A stretch of DNA of 64,000 nucleotides. Source: Dongia_B sp964406155. GTDB lineage: Bacteria; Pseudomonadota; Alphaproteobacteria; Dongiales; Dongiaceae. The position numbers were made by a program, and so were the translations under genes. Positions 54,109 through 62,230 of this stretch are shown here, one piece after another. The stretch lies in NCBI GenBank assembly GCA_964406155.1, contig CAYOQR010000016.1:1-64000 (forward strand), written 5' to 3'. Each line of letters opens with the position of its first letter. Position 1 is the first letter of the stretch. The notes below the pieces were generated by a model. The model was not told the origin of the DNA and searched no databases. It saw only the letters and a list, made by a program, of their open reading frames with translations.

Positions 54109-55449
54109 TCAGCGCAAGGCAACCAGATTCGCATCGTCGGTCAGCAGATAGACCGTGCCATCCGCCACCACCGCCGGCAGATGCGAACGACCCGGCAATT
54201 GTTCCTGGCCGAGGATCTTGCCGGTATAGGGCGAAATCGACACCGCATAACCGTCCGAGCCCGTCACCAACAGGCGGTCACCCGCCAGAACCGGGCCGGT
54301 CCAGTAGATCGGGTCCTTGTGCTTTTCCATGTTCTCGAAAGGCGGCAGGTTCTGCACCCATTTGATGCGCCCGTCCTGGCGCTGCAGGCAGATGACCTCG
54401 CTCTGATTGGTCACGACATAGATGAAGTCGCCGGCCACCCAGGGGCTCTGCGTGCCGCCGATGCTGGCATCCCAGACCCGGCCACCGCGCTTGGTGTTGA
54501 TCGCCGCCATGACACCGCCATTGCTGACGGCAATGGTGAGATCGCGGTCGATCACCGGCCGGCCGCGGATATCGGTCAGGGTCGCGGTCGCGTCGCCGCG
54601 CGTCTTGCCGGCGAGATTGTCGCTCCACAGGATGCGGCCATTGACCACGTCGAAGGCCAAAAGATCGCCCGAGGTATAGGCCGCGACGACGACATTGCCG
54701 AGCACCGCCGGCGTCGCGCCGCCGAGCAGGCCGGCCGCTTCCTCGACACCCGCATTGGCCCAGAGGCGGCGGCCGTCATCGAGCGCATAGACCACGAGCT
54801 GGTTGTCGACCGTGACGACGAAAATGCGACCGTCGCTCACCGCCGGCGCCGAGCGGATCGGCGAAGGCGCATCGGTTTCCCAGATCTTCTTGCCGGTCTT
54901 GGCATCGAGCGCATAGACCTTGGCATAGGGGCTGCTTACCACCAGCTTGCCTTCGGCCACGGCCAGGCCACCGCCAAACAAGGTATCGCCGGCATCGTCC
55001 GGCGTCAGATCCTCGCGCCACAGCCGGTTGCCGGATTTCGCATCGACGGCGGAAATCTCCGTATCGGCATCCATCGCATAGGCGATGCCATTGGCGATGA
55101 CCGGCTCCGCCAGCAGGCGGTTGTCATCGTTGGCCGAGGATCCGACATCGGTCGACCAGACCTGCTTCAGCGGCGCGTTATTGACCTGCAGATGATACAT
55201 CGCATGGGTCTGGTTGCCGCCGACCTGGGCCCAATCCGTATTGGTATAGGGTTTCGGCAGGCGGACCTTCACATCGGCCAGCGCGCTGTCGGCGGTCAGG
55301 CTGCGATCGAGCCGCAGCACCGAGACCCGCTCACCCGGCAAGGGCGTCTTCGCCTTGTCGCAGGCGCTCAAGGCAACCAGAGCCGCCGTTCCGAAAAGAA
55401 CAGCACGAACCGCCGTCCGCCAGCGGCCGCTTCCGGCCTGCCCCATCAT
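54109..55449 (-). CDS. bamB: Outer-membrane assembly lipoprotein BamB
   Basis: BamB is the beta-propeller lipoprotein of the BAM complex that inserts outer-membrane proteins. With the start at 55449 (MMGQAGSGRWRTAVRAVLFG) and an AGGAG site nine bases ahead, the lipobox LSAC puts the lipidated cysteine at residue 30. Upstream starts at 55524 (ATG) or 55533 (TTG) are possible. The rest is a PQQ-like eight-bladed propeller with repeated VYALDAKTGKKIWE and LLAFDVVNGRILW blades and a C-terminal LTDDANLVALR. It sits between the yfgM-like gene and der. Confidence 0.92.
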   Translation of the reverse strand: MMGQAGSGRWRTAVRAVLFGTAALVALSACDKAKTPLPGERVSVLRLDRSLTADSALADVKVRLPKPYTNTDWAQVGGNQTHAMYHLQVNNAPLKQVWSTDVGSSANDDNRLLAEPVIANGIAYAMDADTEISAVDAKSGNRLWREDLTPDDAGDTLFGGGLAVAEGKLVVSSPYAKVYALDAKTGKKIWETDAPSPIRSAPAVSDGRIFVVTVDNQLVVYALDDGRRLWANAGVEEAAGLLGGATPAVLGNVVVAAYTSGDLLAFDVVNGRILWSDNLAGKTRGDATATLTDIRGRPVIDRDLTIAVSNGGVMAAINTKRGGRVWDASIGGTQSPWVAGDFIYVVTNQSEVICLQRQDGRIKWVQNLPPFENMEKHKDPIYWTGPVLAGDRLLVTGSDGYAVSISPYTGKILGQEQLPGRSHLPAVVADGTVYLLTDDANLVALR

Positions 55450-55614
55450 CCGCCCCGTCTCCTGCTGGCTGTCGTGCCCGCCCATTCGCTTCATCGCGCC
55501 GCTCATCTGGTCGCCCAGTCCCATTGTCGCCAAGTCCCCATATTCATCAGAGACGCGCAGGTTGCCGCCCGCGTCGCCGTCGCACCGGTTGTTGAACCGG
55601 CCTTGTTCCGCCGC

Positions 55615-56262
55615 TTACTGCTGCAACCGGTCCAGCATCTGCTGGGCGCGGGCCGCGAAATCGGGGTTGCCGGTATCGGGCGCGGCGGCCACTTGCGCCA
55701 GTTGCTTATAGGTTTCCACCGCCTTCGCCTTGTCGCCGCCGGCCAGTTGCGCGAGGCCGGTGATCTCCAGCCCCGACAGCCGATAGGCATTGCCCTCGGC
55801 CAGCAACGGCTGCACCACCTGCAGCGCCTCGGCCGGCTTCTTCGCCTGCAACTTCAGAAGACCCGCTTCAACAGCCGCGAGGCCGCGCAGAGGCGCCGGC
55901 ACCTTGTCGTCGCCGGCGATCGAAGCCAGCAGGTCGCCGGCCTTGGCGGGATCGGTGGCGGCGGTATCGCTCGCCAGTTGGAACCGGGCGAGGAGGCCAT
56001 AGCCGCCACCCTGGGCCGCGACCTTGTCCAAGGCCGGGTTGCCCACGGCGGCATCCTTCTGCGCCGACAGCGTGGCATTCAGGAATTCGACACTGGCCTG
56101 CTGCTGCCGATAGTCGCTGTATTGCTGCCAGCCCCACCATAGGGCCGCCGCCAGCACCGCCAGCAGCGCCAGACCGATCAGGTAATTGCCGTATTTCTTC
56201 CAGAAGGCCCGTGCCTGGTCGGCCCGCAATTCTTCGTCGACTTCGGTAAAAATATCCGCCAC
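55615..56262 (-). CDS. YfgM-like tetratricopeptide-repeat membrane protein
   Basis: YfgM is an inner-membrane protein at the Sec translocon that hands clients to periplasmic chaperones. The 215-residue protein starts at a GTG (56262) with GAGGT just ahead, giving the family N-terminus ADIFTEVDEELRADQARAFW. One membrane helix (about 26-46, LIGLALLAVLAAALWWGW) is followed by TPR-like repeats. The position ahead of bamB and der is the same as in E. coli. Confidence 0.88.
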   Translation of the reverse strand: MADIFTEVDEELRADQARAFWKKYGNYLIGLALLAVLAAALWWGWQQYSDYRQQQASVEFLNATLSAQKDAAVGNPALDKVAAQGGGYGLLARFQLASDTAATDPAKAGDLLASIAGDDKVPAPLRGLAAVEAGLLKLQAKKPAEALQVVQPLLAEGNAYRLSGLEITGLAQLAGGDKAKAVETYKQLAQVAAAPDTGNPDFAARAQQMLDRLQQ

Positions 56263-56556
56263 GTCTACCTCTTGCGGCTGCCATCGGCAGCCCATTCCTC
56301 TTTGACCGTCGCTCCGTCCCGGAAACCCGGGCCGGCCTCGGCCTGCTCATGAATCGGCCGGCCCGCAAACCGGCCCTCCGGTAAATTTGCGCGCTAACAT
56401 AGCGACATAGCCTGCCATCGTCAAAATCGCAGAAGCCGCCGGCCGAGGCCCATCAACCCGCCGCCCATCGGCCCATCATGCGCCCTCTTTACCAAGTTGG
56501 AACGCTTCTTGCTTAGATTCTCGGCGATAACCAATAGACCAGCCATCAAGGGGTCG

Positions 56557-56970
56557 ATGATGTCGATTTTCCGCCAGATCGGGCAGAACCAGCCCCTCCA
56601 TTCAGCAGCGGGGCTTTTCCGATTTAGGTCGGAAGTCCTGTCCGTTGCACTGATCCTGGCCTCGACCCTTGCGCTGGGCGGCTGCGAGATCACCACGGCG
56701 GGCGCGGTTTACGGCCTGGTCGAAGGCAGCAGCCTCAATCAGACCGGCAAGACCGCCTCGGATCACCTGGTTTCGACCATCACCGGCCAGGACTGTAATC
56801 TCCTGCGCTATCAGCAGACCGGTAAATATTGCCTCAGCTCGGCGGAACTGGCGCAGATGGACGCGGCGTCGCGGCGCGACAATGCCGGCTATTGCTACCG
56901 TACGATCGGCCTGGTGACCTGCTACGATCAACCCGACCCGACCGCCAGCCCGGAAATCCGTGTCCACTGA
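56557..56970 (+). CDS. Small conserved lipoprotein of unknown function
   Basis: This is a 137-residue protein with lipobox LGGC (Cys at about residue 43 from this start) after a hydrophobic stretch. The mature part has DHLVSTITGQDCNLLRY, TGKYCLSS and YCYRTIGLVTCYDQPDP. I recognise this arrangement of four to five cysteines and the CYRTLG-x-VTCY-x-x-PDP ending from uncharacterised Rhodospirillales lipoproteins. The start (tandem ATG 56557/56560) has AAGGGG ahead, and the lipobox is unusually far from it. Nothing is known of its role. Confidence 0.75.
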   Translation: MMSIFRQIGQNQPLHSAAGLFRFRSEVLSVALILASTLALGGCEITTAGAVYGLVEGSSLNQTGKTASDHLVSTITGQDCNLLRYQQTGKYCLSSAELAQMDAASRRDNAGYCYRTIGLVTCYDQPDPTASPEIRVH

Positions 56971-57182
56971 GGCTGGTATCCAGGACAATCCGTCTCCGTG
57001 GTCCCATCGGCAGCCCCATCCGGGCGGCGATCATAATCCGGTGAGAGGCTGGACGACCGGGGTGATTTGGGGAACACTAATGGCCGGATCGGGGACCTGC
57101 CCCGAGTCGGTACCGGTTCCGCAAAGGAGCTATCAGGATACCGGCCCAGCGGCCAGATTCCCCGGATAACCGGCGGAGGCAG

Positions 57183-57518
57183 ATGTCGCAACTGGTTCTT
57201 CTCGCGGATTACCGAGTTAAGGGTCGGCGGGTTTTCTTCAACCGGCAGGATCTTGCGCAATTGCTGGCGATCTATAGCCGGCAGGTAAGCCGAGGGCTCT
57301 GGCGGGACTATGCCATCGATCATCGCGGCAATATGGCGGTCTTCTCGATTTACCGCCGCAGCCAGGAGCAGCCGCTCTTCTCCGTCAGCAAGGTTGTCCT
57401 GAAAGGCGACAAGGACGCCAATTACGTCCTGCTCTCGCGCAACCGCCAGCTCGCCTCCAGCCGTATTTTGCCCGATATCCTCGATATTTTGGGCCGCCAA
57501 TTGGCTGTGGTCGATTAA
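57183..57518 (+). CDS. DUF2794 family protein
   Basis: This is a 111-residue cytosolic protein found in alphaproteobacteria. The pattern RVFFNRQDLAQLLAIYSRQV, SRGLWRDYAIDHRGNMAVFS and the I-Y-R-R-S-x-E-x-P-L segment match DUF2794. A GGAGG site lies just ahead of the ATG. Its function is unknown. The stop is followed by a duplicated TTAACATCTC, and gcrA lies downstream after 161 bases. Confidence 0.85.
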   Translation: MSQLVLLADYRVKGRRVFFNRQDLAQLLAIYSRQVSRGLWRDYAIDHRGNMAVFSIYRRSQEQPLFSVSKVVLKGDKDANYVLLSRNRQLASSRILPDILDILGRQLAVVD

Positions 57519-57534
57519 CATCTCTTAACATCTC
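57515..57534. repeat. 10-bp tandem repeat spanning the DUF2794 stop codon
   Basis: TTAACATCTC occurs twice in immediate succession at 57515-57534. The two TTAA half-sites are six bases apart; CtrA half-sites in Caulobacter are TTAA-N7-TTAA, so this is one base short of that spacing. Confidence 0.75.
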
Positions 57535-57549
57535 CCATCCTACCCTCAA

Positions 57550-57584
57550 AATCTTGTGGATTAGCTGCAGCTATCCACAAGATT
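57550..57584. promoter_or_regulatory. Large palindrome with two inverted DnaA-box-like sites upstream of gcrA
   Basis: AATCTTGTGGA and TCCACAAGATT form an 11-bp perfect dyad around TTAGCTGCAGCTA. TGTGGATTA (57555-57563) and CTATCCACA (57571-57579) each differ by one base from the DnaA box TTATCCACA and face each other. A GANTC site (GATTC, 57581) overlaps the right arm. In Caulobacter DnaA activates gcrA. Confidence 0.6.
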
Positions 57585-57679
57585 CTGCATAGCAGCTCTT
57601 GCCTCCCTGCATATTGTGGAGTGAAATGAGCTCCACACAACATCTCGCGCCATCCACCCGGATCTAAGGAGGCTCGCCT

Positions 57680-58264
57680 ATGGAATGGACTGAACAGCGG
57701 ATCGAAACCCTGCGCAAACTTTGGGGCCAGGGCCAGACCGCCAGCCAGATCGCTGCCATCCTGGGTGGCATCACCCGCAACGCAGTGATCGGCAAGGCCC
57801 ATCGCCTCGGCCTGACCGGCCGCCCATCGCCAATCAAGCGTGAGGCCGGCAGCGCTCAGCCGCGCCGCAAGGCCGCCGCCGGCCGCCAGGACCGTCCGGT
57901 GCGTGCCACGCCGCCCTTGACCACGACGGCCGGCGCCAGCCAACCCGTCAGCAACCTATCGGCTGCCGTGGCTGTCACTGCGCCGGCACAGCCGGCCGCC
58001 ACCGTGACCAATGCGGCTGCAGGCGGGACGCCACAAAACACGCCCTCGCCGCGCAGCACCATCGGGTCGATGGGCATGCCGGCGATGACCAGCAGCAGCG
58101 CGCCGAGCCCCCGCGCCCATGCCGGCAGCAAAAGCTGCTCCTGGCCGGTCGGCGATCCCAAGCAGCCGGGTTTCCATTTCTGCGGTGAACCGGCCGAACC
58201 GGGTCGGCCCTATTGCGCCAATCACTGCCACGTTGCGTATCACCGGAAGTCGGAGGCGGCGTAA
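57680..58264 (+). CDS. gcrA: Cell-cycle regulator GcrA
   Basis: GcrA is an alphaproteobacterial sigma-70 cofactor that binds promoters with methylated GANTC sites and drives S-phase and division genes. The 194-residue protein starts MEWTEQRIETLRKLWGQG with the conserved DNA-binding domain (QIAAILGGITRNAVIGKAHR) at 1-45. A Pro/Ala/Thr-rich linker and a C-terminal sigma-binding part follow, with SCSWPVGDPKQPGFHFC and PYCANHCHVAYHR carrying five cysteines and three histidines. A strong TAAGGAGG site lies seven bases ahead. The upstream spacer has DnaA-box-like sites. Confidence 0.96.
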   Translation: MEWTEQRIETLRKLWGQGQTASQIAAILGGITRNAVIGKAHRLGLTGRPSPIKREAGSAQPRRKAAAGRQDRPVRATPPLTTTAGASQPVSNLSAAVAVTAPAQPAATVTNAAAGGTPQNTPSPRSTIGSMGMPAMTSSSAPSPRAHAGSKSCSWPVGDPKQPGFHFCGEPAEPGRPYCANHCHVAYHRKSEAA

Positions 58265-58294
58265 CACTCCACGCTGCAACTGGGGGAAGAGAGA

Positions 58295-58327
58295 GGGGCT
58301 GGCCGCGAGGCCGGCCCCTTTGCTTTT
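58295..58327 (+). terminator. Rho-independent terminator after gcrA
   Basis: GGGGCTGGCC pairs with GGCCGGCCCC (one T-G wobble) around the loop GCGA, followed by TTTGCTTTT. Confidence 0.8.
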
Positions 58328-58340
58328 CCGGACATCACCC

Positions 58341-59288
58341 TCAGGCGCGTTTCCAGGTGGTGCGCATATAGGACAGGGCGACCAGCAGCCCCGGCAGTGA
58401 CAGCATGATGGTGAGGAGCCGCATCGCCAGACTGAAGGCGACGGCCTCATGCAGCGGCCAGCCAATCTGCGTCAGGCAAAACGTGGTCGCGGATTCCATC
58501 AGGCCGATCCCATTGAAGGTGATCGGCACCAATTGCACGATCTGCAGCAACAGGACGATCCCGGCGACCGCCAGGAAATTGCTCTCAGGCAATTGGGCCT
58601 TGGCTAGGACCGCCATGGCAGATGCACCGAAAGCCAGCACAACCAGGGAAATCAGACCGGCGAACCACATGGTCCGCTGAGCCGCGAAAGCCGTCCGCAA
58701 GAGCGTATTGAGTTTCGCCACCACACCGGACAAGCGCGACCAGGCATTGGCGGATCGCAGGATGACGGCCAGACCAGCCGCAACGATGACGATACCCAGG
58801 CCCCCCAAGGCCGACCATGACACCGCCGCCATAATCTGCGGCCGCAACTTGTCCAACGCCTCGGGAATGAGGGCGATCGGCAGCATCAGCACTAAAGCAC
58901 CGAGATTGATGAGGCGATTGAGGATGAGACCCGTAAGAACCGGGCCGAGCTTTTCGCGGCGTTGATGCAGGACGGCTGCGATCACGGCATCGCCGCCGAC
59001 GGAACTGGGGAGAAAGTTGCTAGCGAAGAGACCAAGCCAAGTCAGCTTGACGGCAGCGGCGAGAGAAACATCGACATTCAGTGCGCGCAGGATCACCTGC
59101 AGACGGTAAGCTCCGAGCAAATTCGCAAAGCCGAAAAGCCCCAACGCCGCGATGAAGAGTCCGGGCGCCAGGTCCGACAGCGTCGCCATCAACGTCTGTC
59201 CGTTGGCCAGATGAATCAGCCAACCGATCAAAAGAAGAGACAGCACGATCTGGCAGGCGATCAGGATGCGCCGGCTAAAAATCTTCAT
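58341..59288 (-). CDS. Lysylphosphatidylglycerol-synthase-TM-like / UPF0104 membrane protein
   Basis: This is a 315-residue protein with about eight membrane helices. The segment LTWLGLFASNFLPSSVGGD (about 85-105) and LNRLINLGALVLMLPIALI, with a late NGIGLMESATTFCLTQIG, match the LPG_synthase_TM / flippase-like family. Members sit in lipid or cell-envelope glycan pathways and have been proposed to flip or modify lipids. The ATG at 59288 begins the basic stretch before the first helix. It diverges from the large membrane-protein pair downstream, so a common envelope pathway is possible but unproven. Confidence 0.82.
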   Translation of the reverse strand: MKIFSRRILIACQIVLSLLLIGWLIHLANGQTLMATLSDLAPGLFIAALGLFGFANLLGAYRLQVILRALNVDVSLAAAVKLTWLGLFASNFLPSSVGGDAVIAAVLHQRREKLGPVLTGLILNRLINLGALVLMLPIALIPEALDKLRPQIMAAVSWSALGGLGIVIVAAGLAVILRSANAWSRLSGVVAKLNTLLRTAFAAQRTMWFAGLISLVVLAFGASAMAVLAKAQLPESNFLAVAGIVLLLQIVQLVPITFNGIGLMESATTFCLTQIGWPLHEAVAFSLAMRLLTIMLSLPGLLVALSYMRTTWKRA

Positions 59289-59369
59289 CGCAGCCAACAC
59301 CCGCTGTTGGTTGCCGTATACATCGGCACCTCATATCCGGCTGCTCTGCATCCGGGGTTTCCGCGCTCG

Positions 59370-59391
59370 GGCTTCCCCGGCCGGGGAAGCC
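59370..59391. repeat. Perfect 22-bp palindrome
   Basis: The sequence GCTTCCCCGGCCGGGGAAGC, with one more G-C pair outside, is fully self-complementary with no loop. It lies 80 bases upstream of the flippase-like gene. Confidence 0.85.
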
Positions 59392-59833
59392 GACACCGGA
59401 ACTTCGCGCGCCGTAACCGTCCGTCCCGGATCCGCCGCGAAGAAGAAATCGAAAGATCGTCCGCCGCCAAATGAACCGTACCCAGTCTCGTGAACCTGAT
59501 ATCACCATGAACTCGATGCCGCCGCGCTTCTATATCACCGGCGCCCGATATCGTGTCCCCGGCTTCGTCCCAGCACATAACCACGCATGCTTGACAAGTC
59601 GGCCGGCGTCACAACTGTTAGTCTTGTGCTTTGCAAAATGCAATCGACCAACCCATGCGCCAGATCTTGAATTCGTAAGGACCGACGATGTGGCTTTTAC
59701 ACCGCCAGCCGGGAGCCGTCTCACCTTTTATCCTGCCGGTCATCTGATTGACAGGTAACAACTGTTTTCGATCCTGCCGTCGCCAAAACTTTAAAAAACG
59801 GCAACGCTCCATCTTTCCGGGATGTTCCGTTGC

Positions 59834-59863
59834 TTGACTAGTTTCCCCGACTTTCACTACAAG
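59834..59863 (+). promoter_or_regulatory. Putative promoter of the large membrane-protein gene
   Basis: TTGACT (59834-59839) is followed after 18 bases by TACAAG (59858-59863), facing the gene at 60007. Two other TTGACA boxes lie upstream (59591 and 59748) without good -10 partners. Confidence 0.4.
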
Positions 59864-59903
59864 CTTAGGTCGAGAAACCGTAGATTTTAAGGCATATTCG
59901 ATG

Positions 59904-59934
59904 AAGGTCCCGCCGATCGATCAGCCGGGACCTT
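59904..59934 (+). promoter_or_regulatory. Hairpin in the leader of the large membrane-protein gene
   Basis: AAGGTCCC and GGGACCTT form a perfect eight-base stem around a 15-base loop, 73 bases before the start codon. It may be a leader structure; no T-run follows. Confidence 0.45.
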
Positions 59935-60006
59935 GCCGGGTATCTCTTCTCATGATTGACCGGCCACGGCGCGCCGACGATATCAAACTTTGTTTAAGGA
60001 CAGGCA

Positions 60007-62181
60007 ATGACAGCCGCAGAAAAGATCTTCGAGCATGGGGCGACCGCCCTCAAGGCCGCCCTTGCTCTGGCCTGTGTTTTTCTCATTGCCAAGTTCGGAC
60101 TGATCCATTTCGGTGTACTGCCGCCCATCAAGCCAAACGGCCCCGATTTGTCGGCGCCCGGCCTCATTCCCACCGTGCTTCTACATGCCGCCTTCGGCAT
60201 TGTGCTCTTCGCCGGCGTGATCACGTCCGGCTTGGCCCTGCTGAGCCTCGCACCGCATAGATGGCGGTTCACCCCCAGCGACCACGCCCTGTTCAGCCTT
60301 CTCGCCGGCCTGGTCCTCTGGCTTCTGGTTTCGGTCGCCGTTCGCGCCGTTGGCGGCAATGGCTATCTCATGCTCGGCGTGATCTTCGGATTGAGTGCCA
60401 TCAGGTTTCGCGCGATTTCCCGCAACCTCACCCCGGACCACGGCCAACCCTCCTGTCTGTCCGGCGGGCTCAGCCGGACGACGCTTGCCTTCGTGCTCGT
60501 CTTCGCCCTCTGCCTCAGCGCCTATTTCGGCCTGCTTTGGCGACAACCCGGCCCCATCCCCAACGGCACGCTCGATCTCGGTGATTTGAGCATCTACGTC
60601 GCGAACTATCACTCGATCAGGTTCAACGCCTTACCGATGTATTCCCTCGGTGTCGAAGGCGAACAGTTCCTGCCGTTCAATCAAATTGCCGCCTATCTCG
60701 CCCTCGCCTTCGACGATGTTCCCGGCTTCGACATCTCTTTCTTCCTGACCAGTTCGCTGGCGATCTTCTTCTTCCTGGCCACCGCCTTCTCGATCGCTCA
60801 GATCGCCCGTTACCGGCGCATCGCCGGCCGTCCGCCGCTCGATACCGCAACGGCCTGTATCATCATCCTCATGCTCTGCGCCGGAACCCGCTATCCAAGC
60901 TGGATCGCCGAGAGCCCGCCCTATGCTTTCGCGGTCCCTCTCGCCCTCACCCTCACCTACCTCGCCGATCGGGGCCGGGAACGCATCGGCTTCCTCTATG
61001 CGCTGCTGCCCCTGACCGCGCTCGCCTTTGCGATCACGAAGATCGTCGCCATCGTCCCCCTCGGCGCCTATGCGATCTGCTGTCTCGTCGGCAAAGCTTT
61101 CAGCAATCGGTCCCGGGGATCGATGACGGCACTCTTCCTCGGCGCAGCCGTGATCGGCGGCTTTGCTTTTTTTCTACTTGTCACCTATGGGCCCGCTTTC
61201 TTAGCCCTCTCATCGGCAGGGGACTTCGGCCCACCAAGCCTGCATTTACTGCAAGACAAAGCACCTGATTTAAGTCGCAGCATATTAAAGCGGCTACTCC
61301 GCTACGCAGGAGGCGTCCTCCCCACTTTAGCCATGGATATCGGCCTCCTGCTACTTCCGATCGGCTTCTGGCGCCTCCGCAGCTTTCCGTTACTCACTGG
61401 GACCGCAGCCGGTGTCGGCATTTACTTCATCTATCCCTTCCTGTTTCATGGCGCGGCCACCTCGGCATTCGTGTTGACTGCAGGTTGGCTACTGCTCGAT
61501 GGCCATTGTCACTCCCGATCTACACGACTCATCCTTACACTTGCCGCAGCCCTGCTCCTGGCCAGCCACTTCTTCAACGATCCGGGTCTTTCGGTCTTCA
61601 CCCTGATCTGGGTCGCAACTTTTGGCACTGCGCTCGCCCTTATCCTGTTCCAGAGACCGACGCCGCGCATTGCACCCCGCCGCTGGCCGGCGGCAGTGGC
61701 CGGTTTGTGGCTCTATCTACTGCCCCTCGCCCTGTTGATCGGCGCCCAGGCCCAGGCGGAAGGAGATCTCCGGTACAGTGTCAGGTACTACGGCGTTAAT
61801 CGGCAGACCGTATCGCCCAAGCTCTACGATCTGTGGGCGAATGTCCGCGACCTGACACCGCATGACGCCCTCATCTTCACCGATCAGACCGGCACCAATC
61901 CGACGCGGCTGGAAGGCTGGAATGACTTCTCGCTGATCGCCGAACGCCAGTTCTATATTTCCACCTGGCAGGCCTCTCCCCTGAGGGGCAACCCAGCCGC
62001 CCTGCAGGATCGCCTCGGATCGAATCTTGCCGTTTTAAAAGGATCCTTGCGTCCGGAACAACTGTCTCTGCGACGGCATTACGGCAGCTATTTCGCTGCG
62101 GTCTCGGCGACTTTCCCCGCACCGGCCGATTTTCAGCGGATATACGATAATGGCCAATATGCCATCTACCGCATTCCATAA
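60007..62181 (+). CDS. Large polytopic membrane protein of unknown function, paralogue 1
   Basis: This is a 724-residue protein with about 12 or more hydrophobic segments. It resembles GT-C-type or polymerase-like envelope proteins in layout only: a short N-terminal helix, an external loop with PIKPNGPDLSAPGL, helices, then a conserved block with LDLGDLSIYVANYHSIRFNA, GVEGEQFLPFNQIAAYLALA and DDVPGFDISFFLTSSL. YPSWIAESPPYAFAVPL and AFAITKIVAIVPLG follow. The last 150 residues are soluble (YYGVNRQTVSPKLYDLWANV). The next gene is a clear paralogue. No catalytic motif of a known family was recognised, so glycosyltransferase activity is only a guess. Confidence 0.85.
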   Translation: MTAAEKIFEHGATALKAALALACVFLIAKFGLIHFGVLPPIKPNGPDLSAPGLIPTVLLHAAFGIVLFAGVITSGLALLSLAPHRWRFTPSDHALFSLLAGLVLWLLVSVAVRAVGGNGYLMLGVIFGLSAIRFRAISRNLTPDHGQPSCLSGGLSRTTLAFVLVFALCLSAYFGLLWRQPGPIPNGTLDLGDLSIYVANYHSIRFNALPMYSLGVEGEQFLPFNQIAAYLALAFDDVPGFDISFFLTSSLAIFFFLATAFSIAQIARYRRIAGRPPLDTATACIIILMLCAGTRYPSWIAESPPYAFAVPLALTLTYLADRGRERIGFLYALLPLTALAFAITKIVAIVPLGAYAICCLVGKAFSNRSRGSMTALFLGAAVIGGFAFFLLVTYGPAFLALSSAGDFGPPSLHLLQDKAPDLSRSILKRLLRYAGGVLPTLAMDIGLLLLPIGFWRLRSFPLLTGTAAGVGIYFIYPFLFHGAATSAFVLTAGWLLLDGHCHSRSTRLILTLAAALLLASHFFNDPGLSVFTLIWVATFGTALALILFQRPTPRIAPRRWPAAVAGLWLYLLPLALLIGAQAQAEGDLRYSVRYYGVNRQTVSPKLYDLWANVRDLTPHDALIFTDQTGTNPTRLEGWNDFSLIAERQFYISTWQASPLRGNPAALQDRLGSNLAVLKGSLRPEQLSLRRHYGSYFAAVSATFPAPADFQRIYDNGQYAIYRIP

Positions 62182-62230
62182 TCGGTTCCGACGTTGTTCA
62201 ATAAGCTGATCTGAGCTTCCGGGTGTAACT

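Larger units (their letters stand above)
59289..60006. other. 718-bp intergenic region between divergent membrane-protein genes
   Basis: No convincing gene is present; an open frame at 59471-59758 lacks a ribosome site or family match. The region holds a perfect 22-bp palindrome at 59370, a likely promoter at 59834 and a hairpin at 59904. It is less GC-rich than the genes. Confidence 0.55.

Noticed and set aside
59471..59758. A 95-codon plus-strand open frame in the large spacer
   Set aside because: No ribosome site, no family features, and composition unlike coding sequence here.
59901..60260. A 119-codon plus-strand open frame overlapping the start of the large membrane protein
   Set aside because: It contains the leader hairpin and runs out of frame into a supported gene.
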